Source: UBA4661 sp002405405
Lineage (GTDB): Bacteria > Bacteroidota > Ignavibacteria > Kapaibacteriales > UBA4661
NCBI GenBank assembly: GCA_036847245.1
Contig: DAIUAL010000197.1
Span: 1-6,508, forward strand
Reading direction: 5' to 3'
DNA length: 6,508 nt
This document shows positions 1-5,746 of the stretch, one piece after another (position 1 is the stretch's first letter; each line of letters opens with the position of its first letter). Position numbers and translations under genes: made by a program. The notes under the pieces were generated by a model. That model ran no database searches. It saw only the letters and a program-made list of their open reading frames with translations, and was not told where the DNA came from.

Positions 1-100
1 GCTAAACCTTTATTTCTCATATAGAAACAAGAATCATACATTGTGATGCACTACCGGACTTTTTATTGTTTCGCGCTTGTGATGCTTGTTTTGCTCTACA

Positions 101-264
101 AGCAAGGTTTTATAAGGTCTGTAGGACGATGCCTTGTCGTGTGTAAATAATAGGCGCGAATATGAAGTATGGTGTACGCTATTGAACAACATGTGGTATG
201 ATGGTTAGAAGAAGAGAGGTTCATAGCTGTCCATTTTCATCGGACACCTGCACGGTAGATTGCA
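101..264. repeat. Dispersed ~165-nt repeat, copy A
   Basis: This segment aligns end to end with 5747-5911 in the same orientation. My hand alignment gives about 123 matches over 165 columns with one single-base gap, so the copies are roughly three-quarters identical. The first 13 bases (AGCAAGGTTTTAT) are identical, as are the core around CGAATATG and the right-hand TTTCATCGGACA and TAGATTGCA. I found no reading frame shared by both copies, and the differences do not follow a codon pattern, so it is probably non-coding or decayed. Its right part contains the inverted motif TGTCC/GGACA at 228-246. Confidence 0.75.
227..246. repeat. TGTCC...GGACA inverted motif, copy 1
   Basis: TGTCC (228-232) and GGACA (242-246) form a perfect 5-bp inverted repeat around the nine-base loop ATTTTCATC. 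It lies inside repeat copy A and differs by one loop base from the copy at 5874-5894. Read on the minus strand it begins TGTCCGATGAAA, which could suit an insertion-sequence end, although no transposase is present here. Confidence 0.6.
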
Positions 265-549
265 AGAATTCTTCTCTCGTGAGTCCTGCGAATAATGCCA
301 TGCATCGTTGATTGTCATGGGAGAACCGCAATTTTTTTTCACCGCGATAAAAATTTTCTTCCCCGTAGGTGAAGGGTGTACAAGAGCCACAAAAAAGTGT
401 GCTGAGGACTTGCACAAGAGAAATTTTTTTTCGTACTGTGAGATAAGAAAACACAAAACAGCCCGGTAACAATAGCGGATGTTTTCATTCACAACAAGAG
501 GAGTATAGCAGGCGAAACAGCAACAAAACAATGATCGGCATAAGGCAGA

Positions 550-630
550 ATGAGTGATGAGCATAAGGCAGACAGAATGGTAACACAACACATGATACAA
601 GCATCTAAAACAATCGTAGCAACGACATGA
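550..630 (+). CDS. Possible 26-codon ORF overlapping the next gene
   Basis: ATG at 550 opens 26 codons ending in TGA at 628-630, which overlaps the ATG of the following gene (627-629) in an ATGA arrangement. An in-frame TAA at 541-543 limits any extension upstream. No Shine-Dalgarno sequence is visible before it, and I do not recognise the peptide, which begins MSDEHKADRM. The support is the stop/start overlap, typical of translational coupling; the following gene itself has no visible ribosome-binding site. Chance is quite possible at this length. It also spans the second unit of a 12-nt direct repeat (561-572). Confidence 0.2.
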   Translation: MSDEHKADRMVTQHMIQASKTIVATT

Positions 631-1022
631 AAAATTTTGCAGAAGACCCTAAACCAGCAAAGAGCACCATCAACTATCCCAAAAAACTCAGGAGTATTGC
701 TCAGAGGATAGCAGATGATATGAAGATCACTATAGACGAAGTGCTCCAAACTATGGAGAACGGTGATTTGATACGCTACTCAGAAGGAGAGCAAGGTGGT
801 CAAAACAACGAGCGCACTATCCATCGGAGTCGCCCATTACGATTTGATGAAGAGATGGTCGCAGACCTCTTTCGTTGGTTTTCCTATAACCCACAAGCCC
901 TTCAAATCTACACACATGAGATTATCATCGGAACTCGGTTACTATTTATCAGTCAAGCATCGGATATGAAANNNNNNNNNNACTTTCGGGACTTAGTTAG
1001 TTTTATTCTTTATACCTATTGA
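627..1022 (+). CDS. Hypothetical protein, interrupted by assembly gap
   Basis: I do not recognise this protein. The 115 residues read before the gap are charged and soluble-looking. A lysine/proline-rich start leads into likely helices around residues 20-50 (ADDMKITIDEVLQTMENGDL), then a polar stretch rich in N, Q, E and R (53-70), then an aromatic and hydrophobic stretch (75-112) containing DLFRWFSYNPQALQIY. An in-frame TAA at 606-608 supports a start at or near ATG 627. No signal peptide or membrane segment is evident. All three forward frames just right of the gap hit a stop (994-996, 998-1000 or 1020-1022). Whatever the true gap length, a gene crossing it must therefore end by 1022 and cannot continue into the next one. 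The C-terminus given here assumes the gap really is 10 nt or is off by a multiple of three. Confidence 0.6.
   Translation: MKNFAEDPKPAKSTINYPKKLRSIAQRIADDMKITIDEVLQTMENGDLIRYSEGEQGGQNNERTIHRSRPLRFDEEMVADLFRWFSYNPQALQIYTHEIIIGTRLLFISQASDMKXXXXFRDLVSFILYTY
972..981. other. Assembly gap (10 N)
   Basis: Ten consecutive Ns fall inside the reading frame of the upstream hypothetical gene. Exactly ten suggests a scaffolding placeholder, so the real distance may differ. Anything inferred about the end of the left gene or the promoter of the right gene depends on this missing sequence. Confidence 0.95.
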
Positions 1023-1417
1023 AAATCACCGGCTATGCCGATGGTCTTATCATGTCAGATTTATTAACGGCATCCGGTATGTGGAGCAAAGAAAGCCGAG
1101 CGAAGCGCCACACAGCACTTGAAATGATGTATTCCTATCATTTACCCCTTAAGCATCCGCGTATTGAACAACCACAACCTGAGCAGGTATGGTACAATGA
1201 GTTCTTGGATACTATGGGCGAACCAAGAAGTGCACAACGACTGCAAGCATTATGTCGTATGATGGAGCATATCATCTTCGCTTGCCTCAGTAGTAGTACG
1301 CAGTCTCTTCAACGATTACTCCATATCGACACTGAGCCCGATCCTGCCTTGCTTTACAAGCTCATGCGGTGTCTTCATCGTGATAAACAATGGTTGCTTC
1401 AACGCTTTGGGCAGTAG
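1019..1417 (+). CDS. Hypothetical helical protein
   Basis: I do not recognise this protein. From TTG 1019 it has 132 residues; from the in-frame ATG at 1052 it has 121. Neither start has a good Shine-Dalgarno sequence. TTG 1019 would overlap the TGA (1020-1022) that ends the preceding frame, an arrangement that suits coupling. An in-frame TAG at 998-1000 rules out a longer protein. The sequence looks all-alpha and soluble, with no signal peptide. It includes a basic segment (WSKESRAKRH), a proline/glutamine-rich stretch (HPRIEQPQPEQVWYNEF), and helical cysteine/leucine-rich segments near the C-terminus ending in KQWLLQRFGQ. It lies 74 nt before the peptidase gene on the same strand, so cotranscription is possible. 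Confidence 0.6.
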   Translation: MKITGYADGLIMSDLLTASGMWSKESRAKRHTALEMMYSYHLPLKHPRIEQPQPEQVWYNEFLDTMGEPRSAQRLQALCRMMEHIIFACLSSSTQSLQRLLHIDTEPDPALLYKLMRCLHRDKQWLLQRFGQ

Positions 1418-1479
1418 TCTGTACCGGTTTGTATTCATCATGTCGATGGATGCAGGGTTATCTTTCTTTTTATTTTTTC

Positions 1480-1484
1480 AGGAA
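1480..1484 (+). promoter_or_regulatory. Ribosome-binding site setting the peptidase start
   Basis: AGGAA lies 7 nt before ATG 1492. It follows a T-rich run and is the best Shine-Dalgarno match in the forward block. It favours ATG 1492 over the in-frame codon at 1390, which lies inside the preceding gene. Confidence 0.6.
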
Positions 1485-1491
1485 CATTCTT

Positions 1492-2376
1492 ATGACACAG
1501 AACATAAATACACTCGCCGAGCGCATCGCAACACTGCATGAGCAAACACACCTTCAAACACTCTTTGGCGGGCGAGGTATTCGCCGTGGCACATTGGCGC
1601 AACAATTACCAATAGAAACTGTGCAGAGCTTGAACGATCTTGTTGAAGTGTTCGATATCCTTACGCAGTATGTAACGCCATTTGAGCAGTATTCTGACGA
1701 TTGGTATCCTGTGATTGAATATCTGTGCGGTAAGACATTGCATGATGATGGCTGTGGTAATCGTTATGTACGCATCAGCAATGACCCATCGGTGATGTTC
1801 ACATCTCACGTTGATACCTTCAGAGGAACATTGACAGAAGTCGTCAAGTCATTTGATGGGCAATATATCACGACTGATGGTAGGACGGTTCTTGGTGCTG
1901 ATGACAAAGCGGGAGTTTCTGCTATGATTATGATGATTACTCATGGTGTTTCGGGTCTGTACTACTTTTTCGATGGTGAGGAGTGTGGATTAGTTGGTAG
2001 CAAGCGCATTGCAAGCCGATTCCACAGCCAACAACAATTTCATGACATACAGTATTGTATCTCAATTGATCGCCGCAATACAGCAGATATTAGAACTATC
2101 ATGGGCGGTGAGAGAACATGTTCGGATGCCTTTGCTGAAAGTCTGCGTTCGGCTTTGAATGAGCATGGTATGAAGTATGAACTTCAAGAAAGTGGTGGAC
2201 GTACTGATAGTGCAAGTTTTGTCGGCTTGATACGAGAGTGTAGCAATGTCTCGGTTGGTTACTCTGACGAACATTCAGCAGACGAAACACAAGACATTCT
2301 CTTTTTGCATGATCTCACCAATGCCCTCATACGTGCTGATTATTCCCGCCTACAATATGCTCGTTTTGAGCATTAA
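1492..2376 (+). CDS. Clan MH metallopeptidase (M20/M28/M42-like)
   Basis: This is a predicted zinc-dependent aminopeptidase or peptide hydrolase of the M20/M28/M42 type. The 294-residue protein carries the metal-site motifs in the expected order: His106-x-Asp108 (SHVDTF), Asp137 (GADDKAG; likely metal bridge), Glu163-Glu164 (DGEECGLVGSK; catalytic base and ligand), Asp193 (SIDRR) and His261 (DEHSADE). GGRTDS (235-240) is the substrate-side loop often seen in this clan. GADDKAG resembles peptidase T, but the protein is much shorter than the ~400 residues usual for M20 enzymes. There is little room for the inserted lid/dimerisation domain, so it may be essentially the catalytic domain alone after a helical N-terminus (1-90). 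There is no signal peptide, so it is probably cytoplasmic. ATG 1492 is chosen because of the AGGAA before it. Substrate and subfamily cannot be decided by eye. Confidence 0.88.
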   Translation: MTQNINTLAERIATLHEQTHLQTLFGGRGIRRGTLAQQLPIETVQSLNDLVEVFDILTQYVTPFEQYSDDWYPVIEYLCGKTLHDDGCGNRYVRISNDPSVMFTSHVDTFRGTLTEVVKSFDGQYITTDGRTVLGADDKAGVSAMIMMITHGVSGLYYFFDGEECGLVGSKRIASRFHSQQQFHDIQYCISIDRRNTADIRTIMGGERTCSDAFAESLRSALNEHGMKYELQESGGRTDSASFVGLIRECSNVSVGYSDEHSADETQDILFLHDLTNALIRADYSRLQYARFEH

Positions 2377-2491
2377 CTCGCCTGTCTGATTCTCGGACAT
2401 ACTGGCAGACACCGCTCTTGTCGTGGTGTCAGAAAAAACGACATGGTTCTCTGCGGTTTTCGTCTGAAAGCCGCATAAAACCTCATGTTTC
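2377..2491 (+). promoter_or_regulatory. Three consecutive hairpins before the protease gene
   Basis: The spacer between the peptidase and protease genes folds into three local hairpins: TGTCTGA/TCGGACA (2383-2389/2393-2399, 3-nt loop, one G-U pair); GACACCGC/GTGGTGTC-type (2408-2415/2423-2430, one G-U pair); and TGCGGTTTT/AAAGCCGCA (2452-2460/2467-2475, 6-nt loop, one G-U pair). None is followed by a T run on the plus strand, so they are not classic terminators. The A run at 2433-2438 would act as a U-tract only for minus-strand transcription, after the middle stem. They may stabilise the 3' end of the upstream mRNA or form a structured leader for the protease. The stems are visible; the roles are inferred. 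Confidence 0.45.
2382..2399. repeat. TGTCTGA...TCGGACA inverted motif, copy 2
   Basis: The sequence CTGTCTGATTCTCGGACA lies 5 nt after the peptidase stop codon. It matches the copy at 5673-5690 at 15 of 18 positions and shares the TCGGACA half with the two copies inside the long repeats. It forms a 7-bp stem with a TTC loop. Confidence 0.5.
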
Positions 2492-3865
2492 ATGTTTGGC
2501 ATGATTCATGGTGTAAAGCACAATCGCTATATTTTTCTTCTCTTTTTATTCTTCTTTTTTTGTTTTTCTATGCATACTTTTCATAAGCACGCAATCGTGG
2601 GATTGCATCTTAAAGCTGCTGTATTGATGATCGTATGTTCGTTGTGTTCTTCGCCATTCGTAACTGGGCAAGTGCGCAGTCATTCTTCTCTCACACAGTT
2701 CGTTTCAAATGTGGCGCATGACACACTCTCCGGCAAGCGATCAAAGTTCACGCTCTACGAGAAAAAACTAGGTACCGGGAGTGGTTTGATTATTAGTAAG
2801 GCAGGACTTGTTATTACCAACTGTCATGTGGTAAGGGGAGCGGATCGTGTATCGGTGTATCTCCACAAGCAAAAAATCGAATTAGAGGTAGAGCCGGAGA
2901 TTTTGGATTGGAATAATGACATTGCTATCCTTCGTATTAAGCCGAATCAACAATTAGAGAACTATTTGCCGGAAAAATCATATCCCATTGCCATGAGTGA
3001 TGTGCAAGGTGCGAAGATGGGGCAGGAAGTCTTTACGATTGGTTTTCCTCTCACAAGCCAAATCGGTAATAACCCACGCTTAACGACAGGGCGCGTTAAT
3101 AGTTTGTTTGGTCGAAGAGATGATCCTGCATCTCTGCAAATCAATGCCCAAGTACACAAGGGCAATAGTGGTGGACCCTTGATTTCTGCTACAGGAGAAT
3201 TGGTGGGTATTATTACTTCCACTCTTCCTGCGAGTACCGTGTATGAAACAACGGGCTCTCTGCCCCAGAATGTCAATTATGCTGTGAAAGCATCCTATCT
3301 GTCTTTGCTCCTGCCATTGCTCAAAGATGTGCCCGATATTGCTACAACAAAAAAATCCAAGCGTTCTATTGAAGAGCACACGGAAGAAATTTTGCCGTAT
3401 ATCGTGCAAGTACGCACCTATGCTTTAACTTCGGAAGACAGAGAAGTTGGTAATCGCTTGAGTGTCCATAATATGATTCATCAGTTGCAATATCAAGCAG
3501 ATTACTGCGAGGATTCTTTGCGATCTGTTGTGCTGATGTCGAAAACAGGTTTTTTAAATGTCAATGAAACACAGTATAGCTCCCAAAGGTTTGTAGAAGG
3601 ACGCGAATACACGATTTATGTGGATGACGATGGTACTTTCGCCGAATGCGCACTGGCTCTTGATCGCTATAATGAAGAAAAAGGAAAATGGGAAACGGTT
3701 GATTCTGTCGGGAATACTCAAGGCAGAAAAGGCAATGCAATGCTTCGATTTCAAGCCAAAGAAACCGGGCAATATATTATTCGACCCTATATGCTGAAAC
3801 CACTGAAACCTACCATTGATGTTGGGCGGTACACGCTCACCATTTGGACGCGGCGCGATGAGTAG
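2492..3865 (+). CDS. Exported HtrA/DegP-like serine protease without PDZ
   Basis: This is a trypsin-fold (S1C-type) serine protease, probably acting in the envelope on misfolded or specific exported proteins. On the 457-residue reading, the catalytic triad is His112 (TNCHVVRGA), Asp143 (NNDIAILRI) and Ser226 (GNSGGPL), with the typical GTGSGLIIS entry strand (94-102) and IGFPL (183-187). The protease domain spans roughly 80-280. Classical HtrA proteins carry PDZ domains after it; here residues ~300-457 are instead a beta-rich region (REYTIYVDDDGTFAECAL... GRYTLTIW) that looks like a sandwich or PPC-like domain, which is inference. There are two hydrophobic segments: 13-27, and 42-58 ending near FVTGQ, the latter a good Sec signal. 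Starting at the in-frame ATG at 2570 leaves just that signal peptide and may be the true start; no Shine-Dalgarno sequence settles it. It is cotranscribable with the peptidase 115 nt upstream. Confidence 0.87.
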   Translation: MFGMIHGVKHNRYIFLLFLFFFFCFSMHTFHKHAIVGLHLKAAVLMIVCSLCSSPFVTGQVRSHSSLTQFVSNVAHDTLSGKRSKFTLYEKKLGTGSGLIISKAGLVITNCHVVRGADRVSVYLHKQKIELEVEPEILDWNNDIAILRIKPNQQLENYLPEKSYPIAMSDVQGAKMGQEVFTIGFPLTSQIGNNPRLTTGRVNSLFGRRDDPASLQINAQVHKGNSGGPLISATGELVGIITSTLPASTVYETTGSLPQNVNYAVKASYLSLLLPLLKDVPDIATTKKSKRSIEEHTEEILPYIVQVRTYALTSEDREVGNRLSVHNMIHQLQYQADYCEDSLRSVVLMSKTGFLNVNETQYSSQRFVEGREYTIYVDDDGTFAECALALDRYNEEKGKWETVDSVGNTQGRKGNAMLRFQAKETGQYIIRPYMLKPLKPTIDVGRYTLTIWTRRDE

Positions 3866-3950
3866 GGGGCAACCGATAGACTCAAAATGAGTATTAAAAC
3901 CCTTTTCAATGACCTGAGAAAATCATGATAAGTTACTTTTATCGTTCTTT

Positions 3951-3970
3951 ATAATTTGAAATTATTTTTT
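3951..3970 (+). promoter_or_regulatory. AT-rich palindrome followed by T run
   Basis: ATAATTT-G-AAATTAT (3951-3965) is a perfect 7+1+7 palindrome followed by Ts to 3970. It could be an operator for the downstream nuclease gene, or a weak terminator for the protease gene, though an all-AT stem with a one-base loop is poor. It also overlaps a TATAAT hexamer (3950-3955), for which I find no good -35 box at 15-19 nt. Only the symmetry is certain. Confidence 0.35.
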
Positions 3971-4035
3971 AATCTGAGGGTGCTTGTTGTCATATTCGCC
4001 AAGCAATTGTTTTCAACTTTTTAATTTGATGCTCT

Positions 4036-4131
4036 ATGCTCGACACACGATTGCAATCTGTTTTATCCTCGAAACGTTTCTTACAAGATAATGAGCTTGT
4101 TCAAAAGGCAAGTTGGTTTTCATCTCACTGA
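4036..4131 (+). CDS. Possible 31-codon ORF just before yhcG
   Basis: ATG 4036 opens 31 codons ending in TGA at 4129-4131, only 3 nt before the yhcG ATG (4135). An in-frame TGA at 4027-4029 rules out extension upstream. I do not recognise the peptide, which starts MLDTRLQSVLSSKRF, is mixed polar and basic, and has no membrane segment. Neither it nor yhcG has a visible Shine-Dalgarno sequence, so translational coupling is conceivable. It could also be a chance frame in the leader. It sits in the 269-nt spacer 3866-4134, otherwise AT-rich and empty apart from the palindrome at 3951. Confidence 0.2.
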   Translation: MLDTRLQSVLSSKRFLQDNELVQKASWFSSH

Positions 4132-4134
4132 ATT

Positions 4135-5142
4135 ATGGAACTGCAAACTCAATTTTCGCATATCACCAAACTTATTGCTGAAGCTAAACAACGCGCGTAT
4201 CAAGCGGTCAATCATGAGCTGGTAACGCTCTATTGGAACATTGGCGAATATCTCCATAGACAAGTGAGTACACATGCGTGGGGGAAATCAGTTGTACAAG
4301 ATTTAGCAACATATATCGCCAAAACTGAGCCGAATATTAAAGGATTCTCTGCTCAAAACCTTTGGCGTATGAAGCAGTTCTACGAGACATACAAAGACGA
4401 GCCAAAACTCGCCGCACTGGGGCGAGAAATTCCTTGGGCACATCACAAAATGATTATGCCTTGTAAAACAATGCAAGAGCGAGAATTTTATGTGCGCTTG
4501 GTCTTGAAAGAACGATTGTCGTCTCGTGAACTGGAACGCCAAATCAATGCTTCCTACTACGAAAGAGTCATGCTGGGTAATACCAATCTTGCCCCGGTGC
4601 AACAAATGCTACCCCAAGACATTACCAATGTTTTTAAAGACACGTATGTGTTGGAACTCTTGCAACTGCACGAAACACATCAGGAGAACGACTTACAAAA
4701 AGCCATTGCACAAAATATCACCAAATTTCTTTTAGAGTTTGGGCGCGACTTTGCCTTTATGGGCGAGGAATATCCCCTGCAAGTTGGCAATCAGGATTTC
4801 GCTGTTGATTTGGTGTTTTATCATCGCACATTGCGCTGTTTGGTGGCAATAGAACTTAAAACAGAACACTTTAAGCCAGCGCATCTTGGACAACTTAATT
4901 TCTACTTAGAAGCACTTGACCGAGATATTAAAACCGATAGTGAAAATCCAAGCATCGGCATACTGCTGTGTAAAGGCAAAGACGATACTGTTGTGGAATA
5001 TGCTCTCAGCCGCACCCTTTCGCCTACGCTTGTAGCCGATTACCAAACCCAACTGCCTGATAAAAAGCTCCTTCAGCAGAAATGGGAAGAAATTTTGAAT
5101 ACCCTGATAGCTGATGTTGACAACGAAACTACAGCACAATAA
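4135..5142 (+). CDS. yhcG: YhcG-family PD-(D/E)XK nuclease (DUF1016)
   Basis: This is a member of the YhcG/DUF1016 family of putative DNA nucleases. At 335 residues it is full length for the family. The N-terminal helical DUF1016_N domain (about 1-150) shows the hallmarks VNHELVTLYWNIGEYL (25-40), WGKSVVQDLA (49-58), GFSAQNLWRMKQFYETY (70-86), IPWAHHKMIM (99-108) and ERLSSRELERQI (126-137). The C-terminal nuclease domain (about 165-335) has FLLEFGRDFAFMGEEYPLQV (198-217), Asp225 (DFAVDLVFYH), the Glu240-x-Lys242 pair (AIELK) and Gln253 (GQLNFYL), so the active site looks intact. The family is often found beside restriction-modification, toxin-antitoxin and other accessory genes, and roles in DNA repair, mobile elements or defence have been suggested; the exact substrate is not settled. 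Here it stands alone on its strand, convergent with a toxin-antitoxin operon 0.8 kb away. A C-terminal acidic tail (DVDNETT) follows the last helix. Confidence 0.95.
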   Translation: MELQTQFSHITKLIAEAKQRAYQAVNHELVTLYWNIGEYLHRQVSTHAWGKSVVQDLATYIAKTEPNIKGFSAQNLWRMKQFYETYKDEPKLAALGREIPWAHHKMIMPCKTMQEREFYVRLVLKERLSSRELERQINASYYERVMLGNTNLAPVQQMLPQDITNVFKDTYVLELLQLHETHQENDLQKAIAQNITKFLLEFGRDFAFMGEEYPLQVGNQDFAVDLVFYHRTLRCLVAIELKTEHFKPAHLGQLNFYLEALDRDIKTDSENPSIGILLCKGKDDTVVEYALSRTLSPTLVADYQTQLPDKKLLQQKWEEILNTLIADVDNETTAQ

Positions 5143-5198
5143 AATCGTTGGTCTCACTAAATATTCCCCTCATCTTACCACATACACAACGACAAAGC

Positions 5199-5543
5199 TC
5201 ATGTCATATGGAAGGTGTCTTTCTGATCACTTTGCGGTGCTTGCAGACATTGAGTGAACGCCTCACCAAGGGGAGAATATTTTCCAAAGAAACCAACATG
5301 ATCTCAGGGAAAGATTTCTCGAGCGCCATGTTCGACAATACAGGCATGACTGTCTTTCTGCTACTCACCAGCACAGACATCACCATCAAGAATCATAACA
5401 CCACTGTTATTGTGTGGTTTGACGGAGCGATTGATCACTGCAAAAGCATTGAGAAGAATCGAGCGATGTTCGAGTGCATGAGCGTTCAAGCGTAAAAGAA
5501 TGTTGAGGAAAAGGGGGTGAAGCCACGAGTGTATTGAGTTCAA
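5199..5543 (-). pseudogene. Possible decayed gene on minus strand
   Basis: Read on the minus strand from ATG 5543, this frame runs about 115 codons to TGA 5201-5199 with two internal stops: TAG at 5363-5361 and TGA at 5306-5304. Its codons look gene-like: many begin with G (roughly a third between 5420 and 5200), first positions are GC-rich, and third positions are near the local average. The antisense plus frame shows the mirror pattern. Readable pieces include NNSGVMILDGDVCAGE, ACIVEHGAREIFP and GFFGKYSPLGEAFTQCLQ, separated by the stops. I cannot assign a family. Alternatives are an intact plus-strand gene at 5208-5495 or no gene at all. Confidence 0.3.
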
Positions 5544-5559
5544 GCGGCGTACAGCCGCT
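5543..5559. other. GC-rich hairpin AGCGGC/GCCGCT
   Basis: AGCGGC (5543-5548) and GCCGCT (5554-5559) pair perfectly around the loop GTACA. A GGG...CCC pairing (5571-5573 with 5582-5584) follows within 30 nt. There is no T run on either side, so it is not an intrinsic terminator. It could be part of a structured RNA or a protein site; only the pairing is visible. Confidence 0.35.
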
Positions 5560-5672
5560 ATCTACATTAGGGGACCGAAAGCCCGCTACCATATGTTGAT
5601 CGAAGAAGAAAGAGGGGTATGGATGATGTGTATATGTGGTGTCGAATGGCTGTACGATAAGAGTGTTTATGT

Positions 5673-5691
5673 CTGTTCGATTATCGGACAG
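5673..5691. repeat. CTGTTCGA...TCGGACAG inverted motif, copy 3
   Basis: CTGTTCGA (5673-5680) pairs with TCGGACAG (5684-5691) around a TTA loop: eight base pairs including one G-U. It is the longest stem of the four motif copies and lies 56 nt before repeat copy B. It resembles copy 2 at 2382-2399 more than the two copies inside the long repeats. Confidence 0.5.
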
Positions 5692-5746
5692 TATTTAGGG
5701 GATGCCTTCCAAGAAAGAATAGATATGAATAGTAAAATGTCCTGAA

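Larger units (their letters stand above)
1..549. other. Gene-poor left flank
   Basis: I see no convincing gene here. Open frames on the minus strand (221-472 and 205-600) overlap each other, begin in hydrophobic low-complexity stretches and resemble no family I know. The 221-472 frame ends in residues encoded by repeat copy A and has some codon-like texture in its last 50 codons, so a decayed minus-strand gene is possible but unproven. The stretch holds repeat copy A (101-264), two eight-T runs (332-339 and 424-431), and the first unit of a 12-nt direct repeat, GCATAAGGCAGA (538-549; the second unit is at 561-572). Confidence 0.5.

Noticed and set aside
332..431. Two eight-T runs as terminators
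   Set aside because: No stable GC-containing stem lies immediately before either run, and no gene ends nearby on the plus strand.
205..600. 131-codon minus-strand open frame
   Set aside because: Cysteine- and aromatic-rich translation with no recognisable domain; it overlaps another open minus-strand frame and repeat copy A, and looks like a chance frame.
489..749. 86-codon minus-strand frame over the start of the first orphan gene
   Set aside because: The plus-strand gene at 627 has the more protein-like composition; this frame is its antisense shadow.
1390..1491. N-terminal extension of the metallopeptidase to ATG 1390
   Set aside because: It would overlap the preceding gene by 28 nt and add an unrelated aromatic stretch; AGGAA before ATG 1492 marks a better start.
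2408..2438. Intrinsic terminator for the peptidase gene
   Set aside because: The GACACC/GGTGTC stem is followed by an A run, not a T run, on the plus strand.
2962..3409. Minus-strand frames inside the protease gene
   Set aside because: They are antisense to the conserved catalytic domain of the serine protease.
5148..5495. Plus-strand 115-codon frame as a real gene
   Set aside because: No ribosome-binding site or recognisable product, and the codon-position bias fits the opposite strand better; kept only as an alternative to the decayed minus-strand gene.
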